38,920 nucleotides of DNA from Spirochaetota bacterium (GTDB lineage: Bacteria; Spirochaetota; UBA4802; JAFGDQ01), in contig JAFGDQ010000024.1 of NCBI GenBank assembly GCA_016932015.1, forward strand, positions 1-38,920. Direction: 5' to 3'. The notes beneath the pieces are model-generated. The model worked only from the letters and a program-made list of their open reading frames with translations. It made no database searches and was not told where the DNA came from. The number at the start of each line of letters is the position of its first letter. The stretch's first letter is position 1. A program made the position numbers and the translations under genes. Positions 33,393-38,920 of the stretch are shown here, piece after piece.

Positions 33393-33767
33393 TTCCCTGA
33401 AGACTTTATGTTTGAAATGTCACAAGGTGAGTTCTCAGACTTGAGGTCACAAATTGTGACCTCTAATTGGGGCGGAACTCGATATAAACCAATGGTAGTT
33501 ACAGAGCAGGGAGTTGCCATGCTGTCATCTGTTCTGAAAAGTGACTGAGCGATTCAGGTAAATATTCAAATAATAAGAGCATTTATAGAACTAAGAAAAA
33601 CATTGATCTCAGCTAATACTATACAGAAAGAGATCGATATATTAAAGATCAAATTTAAAAATCATGACTTTAAACTGAATGTATTATTTAAAGCAATTGA
33701 GGAATTACTAAATCCGGAAATAAGACCAGTAAGAGAAATTGGTTTTAAGGATAATAATAAGAAATAA
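33393..33767 (+). pseudogene. broken ORF6N-domain protein
   Basis: Reading from 33393: [45 protein letters not shown], then an in-frame TGA at 33546-33548, then AIQVNIQIIRAFIELRKTL and a C-terminal coiled stretch ending at TAA 33765. This matches the ORF6N/KilA-N-type proteins common on phages and mobile islands, where the position of the TGA normally holds Arg (LKSDRAIQVN), so a single CGA to TGA change explains the stop. The N-terminal ORF6N half (about 45 residues) is missing upstream. Both lesions make it non-functional. It sits between a toxin-antitoxin pair and the next lipoprotein, consistent with an old insertion hot spot. Confidence 0.8.
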
Positions 33768-34102
33768 GTTATTTTAAAAACGCAGATTCCTGCTGATCAG
33801 CTAAATATAGATAAAAGAGTCAGTCATAAAACAAAATAAAAATATAAAAAAGATATAAATTAGCACTATTACATCCCTCCTTTTCCTGCAGGAGATATTC
33901 CCTAAGGAAAATAGAAGTTCATTATTGTTTATATGACGAGGGATGAGTGCAATGAGTTTAAAAAGTTCAAACTCGAAAGACCCGCATTAATAAGCATAAT
34001 TTATAAATAAGTCTTATTCTATATGTTGGACTTTCAACCTTCAACCCTGGAATTTTAGTTAATAGAATAATCAGTAATAAAAAATATAATAAGAGGCTGA
34101 CC
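33768..34102. other. intergenic region upstream of the 1413-aa lipoprotein
   Basis: 335 bases after the broken ORF6N gene. I see AT-rich sequence, a CCTGCAGG dyad near 33885 and a candidate promoter near 34040-34068. No supported gene. Confidence 0.4.
34040..34068 (+). promoter_or_regulatory. candidate promoter of the 1413-aa lipoprotein
   Basis: TTCAAC (34040-34045; weak -35), 17-base spacer, TAGAAT (34063-34068; five of six). The gene's AAGAGG SD lies near 34090. Confidence 0.3.
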
Positions 34103-37100
34103 ATGTTTAAAAAAGCTCTTCTTCTGGCTACTGTATTTTCTGTATTGATATTATCAAATTGTTCATCAGACGACAGCTCGTCACAGGCTGATTCACCGGA
34201 TAATTCGGTAAGCACTATTCAGCTTGATAATAATACAACAGGCCCGAAAGGAATACTTAAGCTGAATATTTACGAAGAAGAAAGCAAGCAAAGCATACCA
34301 TATAACATTGATTTTGCAAATAAAACCACGCTGCCGGATATAGACATGACAATAGATTCATTCAAAATATCAGGCACTTGCTCAGACGGCAGCAGCTTCA
34401 GCCTTTTAACCTCTTTAAATAATATAGAAATCAGAAACATGTCTGTTGGAAGATGGATTATAAAAATAGAATCTCTAAACACAGATAAAACAGGAATCGG
34501 ATACGGCGAAGGATGGGTGGAAATCAGGGAAAGTGAGAAGTCGGAATTATTAATAGCTGTATTACCGCATAACGGGTTCGGAATAATACAGATTACAGTA
34601 GAATGGGAAGCCGAGATTGACAATCCTTCAATTGAAGGCAGTATAGCGCGAAGCAATTCAACAATCTTTGACCTTCAGTTCGAAATAATCGGTAACACTG
34701 CAACAGCAGAAATAACAGGAGCAGCAGGATATTATCTGTTAAGTGTAAACCTGTATGATGTAGAAGGGGAAGTGCATCCGTATGTAGGAGGAGCAGTAGA
34801 AGTAGTAAGAATAGTGAAAGATGAAATTACACCTGGCGTGTTTTACATAAACGCAAACAGCGAATACGGCTACGGAGACATTGAAATAGGCATTGATGTG
34901 GATATGAAAGATCCTATTGATATTGCACTAAGAGGACAGGTAGCAAGCTACAATATAGGCAGTACAATGACTGTAATGGCTTCATCTTCAGGAGAAAGTA
35001 GTCCTGTAACATATACATGGTACTTAAACGGAGAGCTTGTACAAACAGATTATATTGATGATCCGGCTAATGATGACAGTTCATATACAACCAGAAGTAC
35101 TTTACCTGCAGGACCTTACAGACTTGATGTAACAGCGTTTAATGATTCAGGAGACAGGGCAGGATCAGTGAACTATCATTTTCAGGTCTTACCTGAAGCA
35201 CCGTCAAACCTTTCTTACAGCGAGAATCCGGCAGTTTATACAGTAGGAATCCCGATAACAGATAACATTGCAACAGTAACAGGAGAAGGCTGTACCTTCA
35301 GCGTGTTTCCTGATCTTCCTCAGGGCTTAACATTAGATGAAAATACAGGTCTAATATCAGGAACGCCTTTAGCAGCTCAGACAGAAACAGTTCATACAGT
35401 ATATGCAGAGAATTACGGAGGCTCAACAAGCTATGATCTGACTATAACAGTTAATATAGTGATACCGGCACTTTCCGTTACAGAAACCGGCGAAGATCTG
35501 ATAACACTAAGCTGGACATATAATTATCCGAATATATCCGGCTATGAAGTGTACAGAAGCACAACACAGGGAGATTATGATTATACATCACCGCTTACAG
35601 TAATAACATCAGGTGAAACTACAGGAACACATACAGATTTAACTGTTGATAGCGAAACGACTTACTATTATGTAGTCAGGGCATATTATGGATTTAATTA
35701 TACACAGGATTCCAATGAGGTTTCGGCAACAACACAATCAGCTGGTACAGAAGGTGAATTAAAAAGCCGCTGGCCTTTTGAAGGTAATGTCCTGGATGTT
35801 GAGGGTGAGAATGATGGTACTCGGAATGGAGATGTTCTGCCTGCGTATACAGAAGGAGTAAAGGGATTACCCAATACTGCAATAAAATTAAGTTCTACAG
35901 ATTCAAGTTATGTTGATTTTGGCCTGGATACCTTTGCAATAGAAGAAACAAATGAGTTTACCGTTGCCTTCTGGCTACGCCTTGACAGTACATCTGCTTC
36001 AAGTATCTTGCGAAGAGGGGAATATGCTTATCCCTTTATAATTTCACGTTATTCTTCTTCAGATAATATTATTCGATGGATAGTCAGAACAGATGATACT
36101 CATTATTTCTATGGTAATGAACATCTCAATATAGGAGAGTGGTATCATGTCACTGTTAATTATGGTAATGGATATACAAAATTGTTTATAAATGGAATTG
36201 AGGATAATTCCGGTGAATTAACAGGAGATTTGTATACAGGATTAAGTGATTCCAATTTAGTGCTCGGTGGCGGTTCATGGGGGAGTAACAGCGATATCTC
36301 AATTAGTGACCTTCGAATATATAACCATGCTTTATCAGATACTGAAGTAACAGATTTATTTAATACTGCCAATAATAATAATTGTGTGTTCAGTTGCATC
36401 CGGCCGTCAGGCTATTCTCTTAGCACTGCGGAACAGGCAAAATATGGCAGTAATGTGTATGATAGTCTTAGTGCATGGAATTCAGCACGTGCACGTGACC
36501 TTGTAGCAGCAGATGAAAGTGAAATATGCGAAATCATTCATGGAAACGGATGGACAAATTCCGATACGTCAGGAGTTAATCTTTATTCAACGTTTGTTAC
36601 TGATACTGATCATAGAATAATAATCAGAACAACTCCTGAATCAAGGCATAATGGTGTCTGGGATGATACAAAATATAGACTTGCTACTTCTGGATGTGAT
36701 TCAATTCGAATTAGAGCTGATTATGTTCGTATTGAAGGATTGCAAATTTCTAACGAAGCTACTGGGTGGCAGCATATTGCTTTGCAAGTCGAGGATCAGT
36801 CTTCGGATAATCTGATAGAATTATGTAATAATATTGTAAAAGGATTACACAGTGGCGTTATGGACTATCATTCAGGAATTGAATTAATTGAAAGCACTAT
36901 CAATGCCAAAATATGGAATAATATTATTTATGGTTATGATTCCGGTGGAACCGGCAATATAGGAATCTGGCCGCATTATTATAATACTGCATATATTTTT
37001 AATAATACTGTAATTAATTGTTCAGCTGGAATATATAGTTCAAATGATGGTACATGTACTTCAATTAATAATCTTGTATCAAACTGTTCGACTAATTTCT

Positions 37101-38344
37101 CATGGTCATTCTCATCAGAATCTGATTATAATGCTTCAGACGACAATACAAATGCAGGTGGAACTCATGACAGGACCAACCAGACATTCACCTTTATCGA
37201 TCCGGCGTCTGAAGATTACAGGCTTGCTCATTCTGATAAAGGAGCAACAGACTGCGGAGCAGATTTAAGATCTGATGCCAACATATTTTTCAATGATGAT
37301 ACAGCTGGAAATACGAGAACAGGCACGTGGAATATTGGAGCATCTGAAGAATATTCTATTACTTATAGCTGTGTGCGTCCTTCAGGTTACACACTAACTG
37401 CTGAAGAACAAATTAAATACGGGAGTAATGTGTATGATACTTTAATAGCCTGGTTTTCGGGAAGGGCTCGTAATCTTGTAACTGCTGATGAGACTGAGAT
37501 TTGTGAAATTATTAATGGAAATGGCTGGAGTAATCCTGATACAAGCGCTGTTCATTTTTATCCAACAGGATATTTTATTACAGATTATGATCACAGGATC
37601 ATAGTTCGAACTACTCCTCAGGCAAGGCACAGCGGTGTATGGGATAATACCAGGTACCGACTTGAAGTTTCAGGTGATGATTCATTTGAGATTCAGTCAG
37701 ATTATGTTCGTATTGAAGGACTTCAGGTTTTAAATAATGCTACCGATTGGGGGCATATTGCGTTTCAAATTTGTGACCAGACAGCTGATAATCTTATAGA
37801 GATTTGCTATAACATAATAAAAGGAACTCACAGTACAACATTGGATTTTCATTCAGGCATTCAACTGGGGGAAAATACAATTAATGCTAAAATTTGGAAT
37901 AACCTGATATATGGATTTAATTCTGGTGCTGAGAATTGTGGTATTTTTGATTATTCATCAAATTCTGCATTTCTATATAATAATTCTATTGCTGATTGTA
38001 TAAGAGGTATCCTCTCTTATGGTACAGGAACATGTACTGCAATAAATAATTTAGTATCTGGATGTTCGGAATATAATTTTAACAGTATCAGTGGATTCAA
38101 TTTAAATTCTGATTTCAATGCTTCAGACGATGCAACAAGCACTGGCTATACAAATGATCGCATTAATCAAACCTTTACTTTTATTGATTCGGTAAATGAG
38201 AACTATATCCTTAGTTCAACTGATACTGCTGCAAAAGATTTCGGTATTGATTTAAGTTCAGATGCTAATATTTTATTCAATGATGATATCGCAGGTAATA
38301 GTAGATCCGGTTCATGGGATATTGGTGCATCAGAAGCACAGTAA
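34103..38344 (+). CDS. mosaic lipoprotein with Ig, FN3, LamG-like and two beta-helix modules (1413 aa)
   Basis: A 1413-residue lipoprotein (lipobox ILSNC, C20; the acidic SSDDSSSQADS linker follows). Order: family N-module to about 240 (PYVGGAVEVVRI at 226-237); PKD/Ig-like domain about 272-365 (TYTWYLNGELVQ); putative Ig domain about 366-455 (FSVFPDLPQGLTLDENTGLI); FN3 about 456-548; LamG-like about 552-753 (FTVAFWLRL, GEWYHVTVNYGNGYTKLFIN); then two copies of a 325-residue right-handed beta-helix unit, from C765 and C1090 (RPSGY, KYGSNVYD, EICEII, GNGW, DYVRIEGLQ, TINAKIWNN, INNLVS). Such architectures serve as surface adhesins or glycan-binding proteins; no catalytic residues are evident. 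SD is AAGAGG about seven bases before ATG. A paralogue follows 147 bases later. Confidence 0.88.
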   Translation: MFKKALLLATVFSVLILSNCSSDDSSSQADSPDNSVSTIQLDNNTTGPKGILKLNIYEEESKQSIPYNIDFANKTTLPDIDMTIDSFKISGTCSDGSSFSLLTSLNNIEIRNMSVGRWIIKIESLNTDKTGIGYGEGWVEIRESEKSELLIAVLPHNGFGIIQITVEWEAEIDNPSIEGSIARSNSTIFDLQFEIIGNTATAEITGAAGYYLLSVNLYDVEGEVHPYVGGAVEVVRIVKDEITPGVFYINANSEYGYGDIEIGIDVDMKDPIDIALRGQVASYNIGSTMTVMASSSGESSPVTYTWYLNGELVQTDYIDDPANDDSSYTTRSTLPAGPYRLDVTAFNDSGDRAGSVNYHFQVLPEAPSNLSYSENPAVYTVGIPITDNIATVTGEGCTFSVFPDLPQGLTLDENTGLISGTPLAAQTETVHTVYAENYGGSTSYDLTITVNIVIPALSVTETGEDLITLSWTYNYPNISGYEVYRSTTQGDYDYTSPLTVITSGETTGTHTDLTVDSETTYYYVVRAYYGFNYTQDSNEVSATTQSAGTEGELKSRWPFEGNVLDVEGENDGTRNGDVLPAYTEGVKGLPNTAIKLSSTDSSYVDFGLDTFAIEETNEFTVAFWLRLDSTSASSILRRGEYAYPFIISRYSSSDNIIRWIVRTDDTHYFYGNEHLNIGEWYHVTVNYGNGYTKLFINGIEDNSGELTGDLYTGLSDSNLVLGGGSWGSNSDISISDLRIYNHALSDTEVTDLFNTANNNNCVFSCIRPSGYSLSTAEQAKYGSNVYDSLSAWNSARARDLVAADESEICEIIHGNGWTNSDTSGVNLYSTFVTDTDHRIIIRTTPESRHNGVWDDTKYRLATSGCDSIRIRADYVRIEGLQISNEATGWQHIALQVEDQSSDNLIELCNNIVKGLHSGVMDYHSGIELIESTINAKIWNNIIYGYDSGGTGNIGIWPHYYNTAYIFNNTVINCSAGIYSSNDGTCTSINNLVSNCSTNFSWSFSSESDYNASDDNTNAGGTHDRTNQTFTFIDPASEDYRLAHSDKGATDCGADLRSDANIFFNDDTAGNTRTGTWNIGASEEYSITYSCVRPSGYTLTAEEQIKYGSNVYDTLIAWFSGRARNLVTADETEICEIINGNGWSNPDTSAVHFYPTGYFITDYDHRIIVRTTPQARHSGVWDNTRYRLEVSGDDSFEIQSDYVRIEGLQVLNNATDWGHIAFQICDQTADNLIEICYNIIKGTHSTTLDFHSGIQLGENTINAKIWNNLIYGFNSGAENCGIFDYSSNSAFLYNNSIADCIRGILSYGTGTCTAINNLVSGCSEYNFNSISGFNLNSDFNASDDATSTGYTNDRINQTFTFIDSVNENYILSSTDTAAKDFGIDLSSDANILFNDDIAGNSRSGSWDIGASEAQ

Positions 38345-38491
38345 CCGTTTAATAAACATGACTTTTATGAAAAAAAAATATCTATATTGTTTGTATTTAA
38401 AACTGTTCATCGTAATACTGCTGTAAACTATTAACATTTAATGTGAATAAATTTTGGATTATTTTGCTAATAATAACAAATGAGGCCTAAA

Positions 38492-38920
38492 ATGAGAAGA
38501 AACGCGATTTTATTAACAATTACTTTTTCAATTTTATTATTCAGTTGTTCATCAGATGATAGCTCATCACAGGCTGATGCTGCTGATAACACTGATAATA
38601 TCATTCAATTAGATAACGATTCAACAGGTCCCAAAGGAAGTCTGAAATTAAAAATATATAATGAACTAAACAAAAATAAAACATCATATAATAATAACTT
38701 TTCACTCAGAACATCTCTGCCTGATATAGACATGACAACCGATACATTTAAAATATCAGGTTCATGCTCAGATGGCAGCACCTTCAGTCTTCTTACAGCT
38801 TTGGATGAGATAGAAATTCGAAATATGTCTTTGGGCAGATGGATAATAAAAATAGAAGCTTTAAACACAGATAAAACAGGAATAGGATATGGAGAGGGAT
38901 CAATTGAAATATTTGAAAGA
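38492..38920 (+). CDS. lipoprotein paralogue, truncated by the window end
   Basis: The first 143 codons of a gene closely related to the start of the 1413-aa lipoprotein. It has a lipobox (LLFSC, C19), SSDDSSSQADAADN, IIQLDNDSTGPKGSLKLK, LPDIDMTTDTFKISGSCSDG and NMSLGRWIIKIEALNTDKTG. Similarity runs through the whole visible part, with many silent and some amino-acid changes, so it is an older duplication. A GAGG lies six bases before ATG 38492. The C-terminal modules are outside the window. It suggests a tandem lipoprotein family continuing to the right. Confidence 0.9.
   Translation, partial: MRRNAILLTITFSILLFSCSSDDSSSQADAADNTDNIIQLDNDSTGPKGSLKLKIYNELNKNKTSYNNNFSLRTSLPDIDMTTDTFKISGSCSDGSTFSLLTALDEIEIRNMSLGRWIIKIEALNTDKTGIGYGEGSIEIFER

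Noticed and set aside
38367..38426. 19-codon frame MKKKYLYCLYLKLFIVILL between the two lipoprotein genes
   Set aside because: Looks signal-peptide-like but has no SD and no continuation; could be a fossil of a lipoprotein start, not enough to call.

Overview
The window looks like an AT-rich chromosomal segment of a diderm (LPS-bearing) bacterium, most plausibly a spirochaete (Spirochaetota) or a close relative. That is inferred from the mix of genes: a bactofilin; a YaaR-HolB-RicT-MetG cluster ordered as in Bacillus; an HldD heptose epimerase and a DUF374 acyltransferase, which imply LPS; and several very large lipoproteins with Leptospira-like architecture. No rRNA or tRNA is present to fix the taxonomy. 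SD-like GGAGG motifs precede many but not all starts, and two genes start with TTG.

Layout. 1-585: a small helix-turn-helix-like protein on the minus strand with its own promoter, then an AT-rich gap. 586-6282 (+): housekeeping block with bactofilin, YaaR (DUF327), holB, ricT/yaaT (PSP1), metG and an MJ0936-type phosphodiesterase. 6357-12313 (-): parA-parB, and upstream of them three unrecognised proteins, with a strong intrinsic terminator separating the first of the three from the other two. 12534-14165 (+): hldD and a DUF374 acyltransferase. 14175-16870 (-): a small lipoprotein, a REP-associated (Y1) transposase with REP-like hairpins in and beside its gene, and an FN3/DUF5683-type protein.

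17417-38920 is an accessory 'giant lipoprotein' region. It has a 1652-aa lipoprotein; a 2817-aa lipoprotein with SpvB, VCBS/FG-GAP and Rhs/YD modules and a C-terminal putative cysteine peptidase; a small exported protein directly after it; a 1413-aa lipoprotein with Ig-like, FN3, LamG-like and two tandem beta-helix modules; and the start of another paralogue cut by the window edge. The Rhs protein, the 1413-aa protein and the truncated paralogue share a related N-terminal module, so they look like one family with exchangeable C-terminal parts. Between them lie two MITE-like elements, a 21-bp degenerate repeat array, a DUF559 nuclease gene, a RelE-type toxin with a 56-aa antitoxin, and a broken ORF6N gene.

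The most interesting candidate system is the Rhs lipoprotein and the exported protein after it (22728-31787). It looks like a surface-anchored polymorphic toxin whose tip would attack peptidoglycan or protein outside the cytoplasm, paired with an envelope-localised immunity protein. The tip has clearly different glutamine codon use from the core. Function, delivery and immunity are all inference from sequence.
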